A stretch of 64,000 bases of DNA, from positions 1 through 64,000 of the IMG/VR virus record IMGVR_UViG_3300025917_000016. One strand, given 5' to 3'. The stretch comes from a virus. The notes beneath the pieces are model-generated. The model searched no databases, had not been told where the DNA came from, and worked only from the letters and a program-made list of their open reading frames with translations. A program made the translations under genes and the position numbers. This document shows, one piece after another, positions 17,737-26,033 of this stretch (positions within the stretch are counted from its first letter, which is position 1; the number at the start of each line of letters is the position of its first letter).

Positions 17737-17759
17737 AACCCGGTACTCGGCACCGGGTT
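17737..17759 (-). terminator. intrinsic terminator
   Basis: An 8-bp stem AACCCGGT / ACCGGGTT with a 7-base loop is followed on the minus strand by TATTTT. It lies after the stop of the Lys/Ala-rich gene at 17785 and before the exonuclease gene. Confidence 0.75.
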
Positions 17760-17784
17760 AAGGTCAGTCGATCCAGGCGAAGGT

Positions 17785-18222
17785 TCAGGCTGCAGCCGGC
17801 GCCAGCTTGGCGTGTGCGCGGGCAGCGACGGTGTGCGCCTTTTCCAGTTCTTTCACCTTGGCGGCAGCGGCCTTGTCGGCATCCCTGGCAGCCTTGGCGG
17901 CGGCCTTGCCGTCGGCAGTAGCCTGCTTGATGTGCGCGGCCAGATCGGCCTTGGCGATCTTGATCGCAGCCTTGTCGCCCGACTTCTCGGCCTTGCCCAG
18001 CGCCTTTTCCAGCTCGGTCTGCTTCTTGTTCGCTGCCTTGTCCGCTGCCGTCTTGGCCTTGTCGGCGTCCTTCAGGGCTTTCTCGGTTTCCTTCTTGTGG
18101 GCCGCCAGCGCGTCAGCAGCGGCTTTCAGGTTGGCCTTGCAGGTCTTGAGCTGGGCTTTCAGGTCGGCAGCAGCAGCTTTCTGGTCAGCGGCGGACAGGA
18201 TTTTCGAGGATTGACGTGCCAT
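17785..18222 (-). CDS. Lys/Ala-rich histone-like protein (145 aa)
   Basis: About two thirds of residues are Ala, Lys, Glu or Asp, arranged in long helical heptads (for example KAKTAADKAANKKQTELEKA) ending in an Ala/Pro tail. This is like the Ala/Lys-rich tails of histone H1-like and AlgP-type proteins. It could bind DNA or form a coiled coil. It overlaps the upstream gene by 38 bases and is followed by an intrinsic terminator. Confidence 0.65.
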   Translation of the reverse strand: MARQSSKILSAADQKAAAADLKAQLKTCKANLKAAADALAAHKKETEKALKDADKAKTAADKAANKKQTELEKALGKAEKSGDKAAIKIAKADLAAHIKQATADGKAAAKAARDADKAAAAKVKELEKAHTVAARAHAKLAPAAA

Positions 18223-18436
18223 GATATTTTTCCTTCAATTGTTTTGAGTATTTGATTTCATTGAGCCGTACGGCCCGTGATATGAGTCGGTCGATGATCG
18301 AGGCGCGGCGCTGCGAACCCGACTCCAGTTCAAGCGCCGCGAGGACTTCCGCCTCGGTCAGCTCGTCAATGAGTTCGTGCAGACGCCTCATTGACGACAG
18401 CGCCTCGGACACGTGCCACTGACGAACTTGTTCCAT
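18185..18436 (-). CDS. hypothetical helical protein (83 aa)
   Basis: A helical, charged protein with no motif recognised. The ATG at 18436 directly follows a GTG, and either could be used. It lies between the putative ssDNA-binding protein and the Lys/Ala-rich protein. Its last 13 codons overlap the start of the latter. Confidence 0.5.
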   Translation of the reverse strand: MEQVRQWHVSEALSSMRRLHELIDELTEAEVLAALELESGSQRRASIIDRLISRAVRLNEIKYSKQLKEKYHGTSILENPVRR

Positions 18437-18448
18437 CACGCCGCCCGA

Positions 18449-19246
18449 TCAGCGACGCGCAGCCGGTTTGGCCGGGGTGCGGCCGCGGGCCTTCGGCGGC
18501 GCCGGGGTCGCATAGCTCGACACATCCGGTTCCTGGGTGATGCGTTCCAGCGCTTCGGTGCGGCGAGCCCAGTGGACTTCCACGTTCTCGTTCGGTTGCG
18601 GATCGCCGAAACGCAGCGACGGATAGTCGACGTTCGGGTCCATCGTGATCGTGGTCACGACGCCGACCGGCAGTACGCCAAACTTCGCGGCGACCGACTT
18701 GACATAACCGTCGAACGACTTCAGGCCCGTGGGCGACACGTCCAGCACGAACAGCGGCGTGTCGGCGTCGGCGTCAAGCGGCAGCACGGCCAGGCGGCGC
18801 ATGTTCTTGCATGCCTTGCCGTTGCCGCTCGATCCGAACTGGTTCATCGGGCAGGTGGCGCAGGCGTCCGACTGCTTGACCGGCGAATTGTCGCTCGGGA
18901 CCATCTGGCTGATGACCTGGCCGATGGCGAAGCAGGCCGGCGGCTGGATGTTGTCCTTGTCGTAGGCGCCTTCATAGAAGTTATTCGTCGCGATGAAGTC
19001 GACGATCACGACTTCCAGCTCGTTCACTTTGGTGCCGTCCGGCAGGTTGAACGTCTTGTCGTTCTTCAGCTGAATCTTGTCACCGCCGGCCGGCGCGGTG
19101 CGGTCGCCCAGCGCAGCCAGCTCGGCAGCCATCTGGTCCTTGATCGACACCAGCGCACCGCCGGTTGCTTTGCCTTTGACTGCGACGGCGGTGCCGGGTT
19201 TGGCGGTGGCTTTGGCCGGAGTTGCTGCGGGTTTGCGAGTTGCCAT
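18449..19246 (-). CDS. conserved replication-associated protein, possible ssDNA-binding protein (265 aa)
   Basis: The protein has basic Ala/Lys/Pro tails on both ends and a conserved core. The core holds NNFYEGAYDKDN, PPACFAIG and SDACATCPMNQFG, and a third cysteine follows in KACKNMRR. This Cys pattern and core recur in many phages close to DNA polymerase genes. The pattern suggests a metal-stabilised fold. I infer an ssDNA-binding or replication accessory role from the position near the polymerase; that is not shown by the sequence itself. The start has an AAGGA site. Confidence 0.65.
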   Translation of the reverse strand: MATRKPAATPAKATAKPGTAVAVKGKATGGALVSIKDQMAAELAALGDRTAPAGGDKIQLKNDKTFNLPDGTKVNELEVVIVDFIATNNFYEGAYDKDNIQPPACFAIGQVISQMVPSDNSPVKQSDACATCPMNQFGSSGNGKACKNMRRLAVLPLDADADTPLFVLDVSPTGLKSFDGYVKSVAAKFGVLPVGVVTTITMDPNVDYPSLRFGDPQPNENVEVHWARRTEALERITQEPDVSSYATPAPPKARGRTPAKPAARR

Positions 19247-19316
19247 GTTTGTTCCTTGTGGATTTAACGGGTTTTGATATACCGACGCCTCACGGCGGTG
19301 AGCGGTACGTCGCAGA

Positions 19317-19730
19317 TTACTTCTCGGCGACTTTGCGCACGTTCAGGCGCTTCTTCGTGAACGGCTCGACACCGGGGATCGAGCCCTTGATTGAGAACAG
19401 TTCACGAATGGCCGGATCGCTGATACGACGCTGCAACAGGTGCAGTGCCTTGTTCTTGATGACGTAAGCGCCGAACACGTCCCAGTCAGTGACGTTGCCG
19501 GTCACGGTCTCGGAGATCGAAACCGTAGCGGCCTTGCCGGTCGACTTGTCGACGCCCTGCGCCTCCATCGCCGCCATCAGCTTCTCCTCGGCTTCGGCAA
19601 TCTTCAGCTTGATCGCCTCCTCCTTGGACTGATGCGCGCGCAATTCTTCCTTCAGCTTGTACAGCGCGTCGATCTGGAGACCGATGGGCGCCGGACCTTT
19701 CTTGACGACACGATTGCTGCCTGCGGGCAT
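19317..19730 (-). CDS. conserved phage protein (137 aa)
   Basis: The N-terminal half is a helical coiled coil (LYKLKEELRAHQSKEEA). It is followed by a beta-rich segment, VTDWDVFGAYVIKNKALHLLQRR, and IPGVEPFTKK. This pattern (DW..F..Y...N.A..LLQRR and PGVE.F) occurs in many phages beside replication or recombination genes. Function is unknown. The start has an AAGGA site in an AT-rich leader that may contain a promoter. Confidence 0.65.
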   Translation of the reverse strand: MPAGSNRVVKKGPAPIGLQIDALYKLKEELRAHQSKEEAIKLKIAEAEEKLMAAMEAQGVDKSTGKAATVSISETVTGNVTDWDVFGAYVIKNKALHLLQRRISDPAIRELFSIKGSIPGVEPFTKKRLNVRKVAEK

Positions 19731-19777
19731 GATTGTAATCCTTTCTTAAACGTAATGTAAAGTTTTGTGTAACAGGC

Positions 19778-20020
19778 TCAGCTGGTAAGCCGCTCTGCCA
19801 TCTGGTACGCGACCAACTCGGTCATGATCTTGGTTCGCGAGCCGCTGAATACGGCTATTGGGTCGCGATCCTGTACGTGGTTCGTGTCCGGGCCATCGAC
19901 TGGGTACAAGTACAGCGACATGTCGTCCGGGCCAAATATCGAGGTCGACATCCAGTAGACGCCGCTGTTCATACCGCGAAACAGTGCATCGAGCATTTGC
20001 TCGGGAGTGAGTGCGCTCAT
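19778..20020 (-). CDS. hypothetical protein (80 aa)
   Basis: Starts at an ATG overlapping the previous TGA, with GAGG encoded inside the upstream gene's last codons. It contains a helix (SALTPEQMLDALFRGM), a central beta-rich part and the C-terminal MAERLTS. No family recognised. Confidence 0.55.
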   Translation of the reverse strand: MSALTPEQMLDALFRGMNSGVYWMSTSIFGPDDMSLYLYPVDGPDTNHVQDRDPIAVFSGSRTKIMTELVAYQMAERLTS

Positions 20021-20337
20021 GTCAACCTCGCCTCGACGATCTGCGCCAGCAAGTTGCCAAGCACGGCGATGATCGAATGACCAGCAAACAGACCGTGCGG
20101 ATCGTCCAGACTGACGCGAAGTCGCGCCACTCTGTCTGACGTAGCACTGCCTGTGTCGACGCTGCACACATACTCGACCTGAAACGTATCACCCGACTGC
20201 GAATTAACCAGTGTGCGGAGGGTCTTTTCGTCGAGCTTCATGTGCATGCCGCAACCCCGTACGGCCTGAAGAATTTGTGACTCACGTATCGCTTCAATCG
20301 CGATCCAGTCTTCATCACTTGCTGTAATTGTCGGCAT
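20017..20337 (-). CDS. hypothetical protein (106 aa)
   Basis: Overlaps the polymerase gene's end by 23 bases. It has a beta-rich middle (DTFQVEYVCSVDTG) and a C-terminal helix ending IVEARLT, the C-terminal pattern shared with other small proteins of this block. No function recognised. Confidence 0.55.
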   Translation of the reverse strand: MPTITASDEDWIAIEAIRESQILQAVRGCGMHMKLDEKTLRTLVNSQSGDTFQVEYVCSVDTGSATSDRVARLRVSLDDPHGLFAGHSIIAVLGNLLAQIVEARLT

Positions 20338-22447
20338 AGCCACCCTCGCAGTTCAACGGGATATCGGCGCACCACGCGGGCGGCGTGCGCATCGTGCGCA
20401 TCATGTCCTTGTAGCACTTCTCGGCACGGGCATTCTTCACAGCGCACACGACCTCGTCGTGCGTGGTTGTGACGACCCGGTGGCCCATCTTGTCGATCGC
20501 CAGCATCTGGTCGGCGACGATGATCCGGGCCAGCGCCTGCACGAGGTTCTCAGTCAGCAGGCCACCGTAGATCTTGGCACGCTCGCCCTTGCGGTCATAC
20601 GACCACTCATCCCAACCGGTGTCCTCGTTGCGCTCGCAGCGCAGGTTCGGATACTTCAGCGCCATGCCATTCGGTAGCCAGATGCGGTCCTTCTCCCAGC
20701 GCAGGCATTTGTACTCACCCTCGATCCCGCGTGCCATCTGCGGCAGGATGGTCTTGCTGCAGAAGTCCCAGAACTGCGCGATCTTGTAATTCTCGCGCCG
20801 GTACGTGTTGACGATGGACTTGCACAGCGCCTCCTCGAAGAACACCGGCGGACCCATCGTGCCCAGCGCCAACGTGTTCTGGAACTTGTTGTGGCCCATC
20901 TGGTAGCCCAGGCCCAGCACGGCGATCTTGCCGACGAAGCGCTCCAGCTTGTCCTTCTTCTCGATGCGGCGGCCGTAGATCTTGTCGGCGAACTTGCAGT
21001 AGGCATCGCGATCCTTACCAGCGTCGGCCAGGCGGAACGCATCGAGCAGGTCTTCCTGCCCGGCCAGCCATGCGTTGACGCGCGCCTCGATCTGGCCCGA
21101 GTCGACCACGACGACCTTATGCCCCTTCGGCGCCAGGATCGACTTGCGCAGGATGCCGGTGTTTTCCGGATCGTCCGGGTCCTCGCGCTTAAGGTTCTGC
21201 ATGTTCATCTTGTTGCCGCCCGACCAGCGGCCGGTATGCGCGCCGTAATAGTTCAGGTACACCGGCAGCGCGGCGCCATTGGCACCGGCCTTGATGAACC
21301 GGCCGGCACGCGTCTCGTTCGTGGTCGACTTGACCGACAGGCGCATCTCGATGAGGTCGCGGATTTTCTGCGACGGGTGTTCCTGCAGGGACGTGAACGC
21401 CAGGTCGGTCTTGGCGAACGCATACGCCCATTTCTTGGCCGGGTCGCGGTGCTTGAAATAGGCCGGCGAGATTTTCATCGGGGGTTCGATACCGTGTGCC
21501 TGCAGCATGTCAGCGAACACCTTGTCGCTGGAGATCGCCTTCTTCGCACGGTGCAGCAGAATCTGGCGCGTATCCGGCGCATCGACGCCCTTCTTGCGCA
21601 ACTCGGTCAGCTCCGGCTTGGTCGCCTCGACACCGGCCTTGATCATTTTCTCGACCTGCTTCTCGGTGCCGAGCGACGACAGCAGCAGCGCTTCCTTGTA
21701 GGCGATCTCGCGCGCCAGCTCCTTCTCGACCAGCGGCAGGTCGACCTTGAGGACCGGATCGCAGAACAGGCGACAAGTCAGGTTGATGTGCTCGATCTCG
21801 TCTTCCGGATACTGCTCCAGCATCAGCTTGAAAATTTCGAACGTGAGGCGCACGTCCTCCTTGCAGTACGCGGCCATCTGCTTGTACAGGGCCGGCGGCA
21901 GGTCGCGCACGCCCTTGGCTTGGTCCAGGATGCCAGCCAGCTTGTTACCGACGCCGTAGTACTGGGCCACGTCGTCCAGCTTGGCCGAGATGTCGTTGCT
22001 GTGCAGGCCGCGCGCCATCGACAGCGTGTCATAGTAGAACAGCGGCTTGATACCGTCCATTTGCTGCGACAGAATGAAGCCGTCAAAATTCGTGTGGTGC
22101 GCGAGCAGCGAGTGCGTATCCCAATTGATCTCGTGCAGGGCTTCTTTGATACGGTTGGCCGGGATGTCCTTCACGGCCTTCTTGCCGATCTTTAGACCCA
22201 CCATCTGCGCATGGAAGCGCTCGTCGCGGATGTACTCGGACGTCGACAGCTTGCGCAGCGTGTAGTCGGTGTCGTAGAACGTCTCGAAGTCGAGCGTCAC
22301 GAGCCGATCCCAGTCGGGTTTGTGCAGACGGACGGCATTGCGGATGGTGGAAACCGTGCTGTGGACTTCGTCACGGATATTGCGAACAGGCCGGGACTTG
22401 GGTGCTGCGGCCGCGGGCGCGGCCTTTGTTGCGGTGGACCACCCCAT
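20315..22447 (-). CDS. family A DNA polymerase with 3'-5' exonuclease domain
   Basis: The N-terminal exonuclease has LDFETF (D53, E55), LLAHHTNFDGF and YCKEDVRLT. The polymerase domain has motif A DSGQIEAR (D449), O-helix RFVGKIAVLGLGYQMG (R503, K507, Y515) and motif C THDEVV (H663, D664, E665). All catalytic residues are present. The O-helix position equivalent to E. coli Phe762 is Leu511. At 710 residues it lacks the 5'-nuclease domain, as usual in phages. It is the replicative polymerase. It starts one base within the upstream stop. Confidence 0.95.
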   Translation of the reverse strand: MGWSTATKAAPAAAAPKSRPVRNIRDEVHSTVSTIRNAVRLHKPDWDRLVTLDFETFYDTDYTLRKLSTSEYIRDERFHAQMVGLKIGKKAVKDIPANRIKEALHEINWDTHSLLAHHTNFDGFILSQQMDGIKPLFYYDTLSMARGLHSNDISAKLDDVAQYYGVGNKLAGILDQAKGVRDLPPALYKQMAAYCKEDVRLTFEIFKLMLEQYPEDEIEHINLTCRLFCDPVLKVDLPLVEKELAREIAYKEALLLSSLGTEKQVEKMIKAGVEATKPELTELRKKGVDAPDTRQILLHRAKKAISSDKVFADMLQAHGIEPPMKISPAYFKHRDPAKKWAYAFAKTDLAFTSLQEHPSQKIRDLIEMRLSVKSTTNETRAGRFIKAGANGAALPVYLNYYGAHTGRWSGGNKMNMQNLKREDPDDPENTGILRKSILAPKGHKVVVVDSGQIEARVNAWLAGQEDLLDAFRLADAGKDRDAYCKFADKIYGRRIEKKDKLERFVGKIAVLGLGYQMGHNKFQNTLALGTMGPPVFFEEALCKSIVNTYRRENYKIAQFWDFCSKTILPQMARGIEGEYKCLRWEKDRIWLPNGMALKYPNLRCERNEDTGWDEWSYDRKGERAKIYGGLLTENLVQALARIIVADQMLAIDKMGHRVVTTTHDEVVCAVKNARAEKCYKDMMRTMRTPPAWCADIPLNCEGGYADNYSK

Positions 22448-22677
22448 TACCTGTCTCCCACTACAAGAACATGCGAAGCATTCCAGGTGCCATTCGGATT
22501 CAGTTCGATAGTCAAGCCATCGGCGGCGCCGTCACGCCATAACCCAAACTTGATCGGCTTGCCGCGTACAATGGACTCAGCTTGGAGAAAGTGGCTTTCG
22601 CCGCGTTCGTCGAGTTTGGAGAGATACTGCTGGACATTGTCATGCGAAAGCACGACAGGGATTGTTTCGAGAGCCAT
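22447..22677 (-). CDS. hypothetical protein (76 aa)
   Basis: A small mixed alpha/beta protein with a Gly/Asn-rich C-terminal half. It is the first gene after a structured non-coding stretch and precedes the polymerase with an overlapping stop/start (TAATG). It may therefore set the translation level of the polymerase. No family recognised. Confidence 0.6.
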   Translation of the reverse strand: MALETIPVVLSHDNVQQYLSKLDERGESHFLQAESIVRGKPIKFGLWRDGAADGLTIELNPNGTWNASHVLVVGDR

Positions 22678-22738
22678 GGAGGCGTCCTTTCGTTTCGGTT
22701 GCGAGGCATACCGCCGCCCAGGATTAGGCGTGGAATTC

Positions 22739-22857
22739 TTTCATGGACGCGCCGTCGTATTGCGCGCCGCGTATCTTGCAGCAGCCGCCGGCGGTCGGCG
22801 GTCTGTCATCCCGGAGAGCTAACGAGACCTGCTGCGCTTACGACGCGTCCATGAAAA
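22739..22857 (-). ncRNA. structured non-coding element flanked by a long inverted repeat
   Basis: The ends pair: TTTCATGGACGCG at 22739-22751 with its reverse complement near 22845-22857, extended by TCGTA/TACGA after a 3-base bulge. Inside on the minus strand, GCAGCAG pairs with CTGCTGC, and GGTCT with AGACC. The element lies between the thyX terminator and the polymerase operon. It is not a tRNA by its loops. It could be a structured leader RNA, a small RNA or a miniature mobile element; I cannot tell which. Confidence 0.45.
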
Positions 22858-22881
22858 AAGCCGGTCGCGCAAGGCGACCAG
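22853..22881 (-). terminator. intrinsic terminator after thyX
   Basis: On the minus strand, GGTCGC CTTGC GCGACC is followed by GGC and six T, at 22853-22881, just beyond the thyX stop. It separates thyX from the polymerase operon. Confidence 0.8.
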
Positions 22882-22897
22882 CAAACGGGTCATTCTA

Positions 22898-23704
22898 TCA
22901 GAGTGCGATGCGCTCGCGGAACTGTTCCCAGCCACGGAAATTGCGCGAGAAGTGATTCGGGTCGACCACCACCCATGCCTGATGCTCGAACGGGCTGGCG
23001 TGCCGGCTGGTGCGCAGCGTCTCGGCCAGTGCGAGGTCCTTCTCGAGTACTGGTGCCGAGCCATCGTGGTTCAGGTACGACACACGTGCGCAACGGGCCG
23101 CGCTCACCAGCGCTGCGCGCTCGTAGTCCAGCCCCTCGATCTCGGCTTCCGAGACATACGGTGCATGGAAGTCGCGCTCGACCGGCGTCGAACCTTCCAG
23201 TGCGGCCAGCATGCACTGCGCAAGACGGCGGATATTCGGCTCGGCCGCCGCGTCCAGGCGCAACGAAAAGAAGTTGTCCCATTCCGTCGACGTGACGATC
23301 GTGTGCATCCATTGGTACGGCTCCAGAATGCGATTCACGACCTGCTTGTGCAGGCCCAAGTCACGCGACATCGCCTCGGCCACATCGGCCGCGACTTGCG
23401 CTGATTGGCGCCACAACTTCTCCGCATCCTGACGAGCAAGCGGGCCGACTTCCCCGTTAGCCTGCATACCCGGTTGATTGGCGCCCCAGTGGATCGGCAT
23501 GGCCGGATCGCGGCGCACCTGCTCGATCATCTTCGCCACCGGCACGGCGCGCGAAGACATGGCGTTGCGTGAAAAAACGCGATGCGTCATGAACTCGCTA
23601 TGGACAAAGCGCGGGTACACCAGCTGCAGCGTTGCGATCGGCCGCTCGTGTACGGGCGACGCGGAATGCAGCACGATTTTTGCAGAGATTTCAGTCGGGG
23701 TCAT
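22898..23704 (-). CDS. thyX: flavin-dependent thymidylate synthase ThyX
   Basis: The signature region reads THRVFSRNAMSSR (residues 40-52). It corresponds to the ThyX motif RHRxxSxNExSxR with Ala48 in place of the usual Glu, a variant seen in some phage members. A long helical middle and the C-terminal SPFEHQA segment also match. ThyX makes dTMP from dUMP with FAD and methylenetetrahydrofolate, supplying the phage dNTP pool. It overlaps the upstream gene by ATGA and ends at an intrinsic terminator. Confidence 0.9.
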   Translation of the reverse strand: MTPTEISAKIVLHSASPVHERPIATLQLVYPRFVHSEFMTHRVFSRNAMSSRAVPVAKMIEQVRRDPAMPIHWGANQPGMQANGEVGPLARQDAEKLWRQSAQVAADVAEAMSRDLGLHKQVVNRILEPYQWMHTIVTSTEWDNFFSLRLDAAAEPNIRRLAQCMLAALEGSTPVERDFHAPYVSEAEIEGLDYERAALVSAARCARVSYLNHDGSAPVLEKDLALAETLRTSRHASPFEHQAWVVVDPNHFSRNFRGWEQFRERIAL

Positions 23705-24060
23705 AGCTTTTTAAACTCAGGGTCGTCCGGATCGATGTAGATGATCCGGTTCTTGGGGTTAAGGATCGCGTCGCTCAGGGCGATCGCGGACTTGGAAAAC
23801 TCCGGTACGGCGGCGCGCACGATCTCGCCGCGGAACTTGTCGTTGGCGATATTGTGAATCTCCATCGCGGCCCGTACAAGGTCGGGCGGATAGATCGCTG
23901 CCTTGAACGCCAGCTTGATGCGACCGGACATGAAGTCTTCCTCGGCCTGCAGGAAGTCGGCGCGGTTCAAGCCGTGGCGCACGCAAATCACGTGCAAAAT
24001 ATTCTCGAACCGTTGCTTGTTGCCGAGCTTGTCCAGCGCATGACTGAAGATACCGGCCAT
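23701..24060 (-). CDS. hypothetical protein (119 aa)
   Basis: The ATG at 24060 shares a base with the upstream TGA (TGATG). A helical N half (MAGIFSHALDKLGNKQRFENILH) is followed by a mixed C half ending DPDDPEFKKL. No family recognised. It lies between the helicase and thyX. Confidence 0.55.
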   Translation of the reverse strand: MAGIFSHALDKLGNKQRFENILHVICVRHGLNRADFLQAEEDFMSGRIKLAFKAAIYPPDLVRAAMEIHNIANDKFRGEIVRAAVPEFSKSAIALSDAILNPKNRIIYIDPDDPEFKKL

Positions 24061-24296
24061 CACCGGCCCCATTTCCAGTTAATCTGCTCCTCGGCGTAAT
24101 ACATATACGAGGGTTTCTCGAAAGCCGGCTCGGGTTTTTTCTCGCAGTACCATGACGGGCATCCCGGGCCAAGCTGCTCTACGGTACGGCAGCCTTGCCA
24201 TCCCTTTTGCCACGCGTATGATTTCGAGATATCCAATGGAAGGCCCTTACGATACGCATCCACTCCCTCAAGGTACTCACGGTCGGTAGCCATCAT
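24060..24296 (-). CDS. hypothetical protein with ribosome-modulation-like N half (78 aa)
   Basis: Starts two bases after the helicase stop. The first part, YLEGVDAYRKGLPLDISKSYAWQKGW, has the A...G.......W..GW spacing of Rmf/CrpP-like small proteins. The second part has two Cys and is aromatic-rich (YMYYAEEQINWKW). The Rmf resemblance is a visual pattern only. Confidence 0.5.
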   Translation of the reverse strand: MMATDREYLEGVDAYRKGLPLDISKSYAWQKGWQGCRTVEQLGPGCPSWYCEKKPEPAFEKPSYMYYAEEQINWKWGR

Positions 24297-24298
24297 AA

Positions 24299-25675
24299 TT
24301 ACAACCCCGCGAACAAGTCCAGCAGGTTGCCCATGCGTGCATCCTTGCCCATCAGGTTCTTGTAGACCGCCTGCTCGACCGCCATGTCCGACAGGACGAT
24401 GATCGTCTCGGTCTTCTGCTTCTGGCCGTTGCGGAATGCGCGCTTGTTCCCCTGCACGAACCACTCCAGATTGTCCGTCGGCGACGGCCAGATCGTCGTC
24501 GACGCACGCGTCAGGGTCAAGCCATGCGCGGCGCTGGCCGGGTGCGCGAACAGCACCTGATAGAAGCCGGCCTGGTAGTCCTTGACCATCTCGGCACGCT
24601 GCTTCACCGGCGTCTTGCCGTCGATGACGCAGTACTTGATGCCGCGTTTTTCGGCCTCGGCCACCATGAAGTCGCGCTGGTGCTGCCACAGGAAGAACAC
24701 GATCGAGTGCTTGCGGTCCTCGACCAAATCCATCACCAGCTCGTACCGGCCGCTGTCGACAAGGTGATACTGCTCGCTGTGCTCGTACACGGCGCCGGAT
24801 GCGATCTGTAGCAGCTTCGTGCGCACGGCCGCCGCGTTGATGGCGTTGATCACCTTGCCCCGCACGGCGGCGAGCTGGGTCATCGCCATCTCCTTGTACG
24901 CGCGCAGCTGCTTGGCCGGCATCTTGTATGGCATCGTGTACTGGAAGTTCTCCGGGATGTCGATGCAGTCCTGGAAGCGGTGCCGGATCGTCGAATCGGC
25001 CAGCAGCGCGAACACGGCTTCCTCAGCACCTTCCTTGTCCTCCCAGCGCACCATCTCGCGGCGCGGGCCGACCTGCACCGGCTGACACACGGCCTGGCGA
25101 AATGCGAAGAAGCTCTGGCCCAGGCGCTTGCCGTCGTCGATGAAGAACATCTGGTTCCAGATGTCCGTGATCGAGCGCGGGTTCGGCGTGCCGGACATGG
25201 CGATGCGGTCGCGGAAGTGTGCCTTGATCTTGTTGAGCGCACGGCTGCGCTGCGTGGTCGGGTTGCGAAATGCCGTTGACTCGTCCACCACGACGCGCAC
25301 GAAGCGCTTGAAAAACGCCTTCGGCTTCTTGGCTAGCCAGTTCACCGCATCGTGGTTCGTCACATATACATCGGCCGGTGCGGCGAACGCCTCCTCGCGG
25401 TTCTCGGCCCAGGCCACGGAGACCTTCAGATGCGGCGCGAACTTCGTGATGTCCTCGGCCCACGCCGATTCGAGCAGGGACTTCGGCGCCAGTACGAGCA
25501 GGGCCTCGCCCTTCTTGCGCGCCTTGTCGAACGCGATAATCTCGACGAAGGTCTTACCGGTGCCCGGATCGCTCATGTCGAACAGGCGCACAGGACTGGC
25601 CTTCGCGAAGACCTTCAGCGATTCGGCCTGGTGCTTCATGGCCTTGATGACCGGGGGTTTAGGCACTGCTGCCAT
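24299..25675 (-). CDS. superfamily 2 (SNF2-like) helicase
   Basis: Walker A is SDPGTGKT (K41), motif Ia VLAPKSLLESAW, Walker B VVVDEST (D131, E132) and motif III AMSGTPNP. The second RecA domain holds FFLWQHQRDF, HPASAAHGLTLTRA and QGNKRAFRNGQK, which corresponds to motif VI with the arginine finger region. The 458 residues match compact phage SNF2-like ATPases that remodel or unwind DNA. It overlaps the upstream gene by 17 bases and works with the adjacent nuclease. Confidence 0.9.
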   Translation of the reverse strand: MAAVPKPPVIKAMKHQAESLKVFAKASPVRLFDMSDPGTGKTFVEIIAFDKARKKGEALLVLAPKSLLESAWAEDITKFAPHLKVSVAWAENREEAFAAPADVYVTNHDAVNWLAKKPKAFFKRFVRVVVDESTAFRNPTTQRSRALNKIKAHFRDRIAMSGTPNPRSITDIWNQMFFIDDGKRLGQSFFAFRQAVCQPVQVGPRREMVRWEDKEGAEEAVFALLADSTIRHRFQDCIDIPENFQYTMPYKMPAKQLRAYKEMAMTQLAAVRGKVINAINAAAVRTKLLQIASGAVYEHSEQYHLVDSGRYELVMDLVEDRKHSIVFFLWQHQRDFMVAEAEKRGIKYCVIDGKTPVKQRAEMVKDYQAGFYQVLFAHPASAAHGLTLTRASTTIWPSPTDNLEWFVQGNKRAFRNGQKQKTETIIVLSDMAVEQAVYKNLMGKDARMGNLLDLFAGL

Positions 25676-26033
25676 TGATTTCCTCCTGCGTGAATTGGTA
25701 CTTGTCGCAGTATTGTTCGGCGACCTTTAGGTGATGCAGGCCATGTACCTCGTCGCCGGCCAATCTCTCCTGCACGCCGCGCGACGCATGGTAGGTATAG
25801 CGCTCGATAGCGACCTTGCGGTCGACCATGCGCTGGTACTGTGTCGGATGGTTGAGCGGGTTCAGCAGCTCGATGTCGATCATGTCGAGCGCGAATTTCG
25901 GCGGGTGCAACATCGACTTCGGGATGGACTGGTAGTTCGGCGCAGAACTCGACATCGTCCGCGTGACCGAACCGCCGTAGATCAAGTCCAAACGTTCTTT
26001 CTTCGGTAGTGCTTCCCAGTCATCGAGATTCAC
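25659..26033 (-). CDS. hypothetical protein, GTG start (124 aa)
   Basis: I chose the GTG at 26033, which overlaps the nuclease stop (GTGA) and has AGGGG upstream. The product is helical and charged, with HHLKVAEQYCDKYQF near the end. Its position between a Cas4-like nuclease and a helicase suggests a role in the same DNA-processing step. No family recognised. Confidence 0.6.
   Translation of the reverse strand: MNLDDWEALPKKERLDLIYGGSVTRTMSSSAPNYQSIPKSMLHPPKFALDMIDIELLNPLNHPTQYQRMVDRKVAIERYTYHASRGVQERLAGDEVHGLHHLKVAEQYCDKYQFTQEEINGSSA

Noticed and set aside
22739-22857. Possible tRNA in the structured element
   Set aside because: There is no T-loop consensus, no acceptor CCA-like end and no anticodon arm of normal size.
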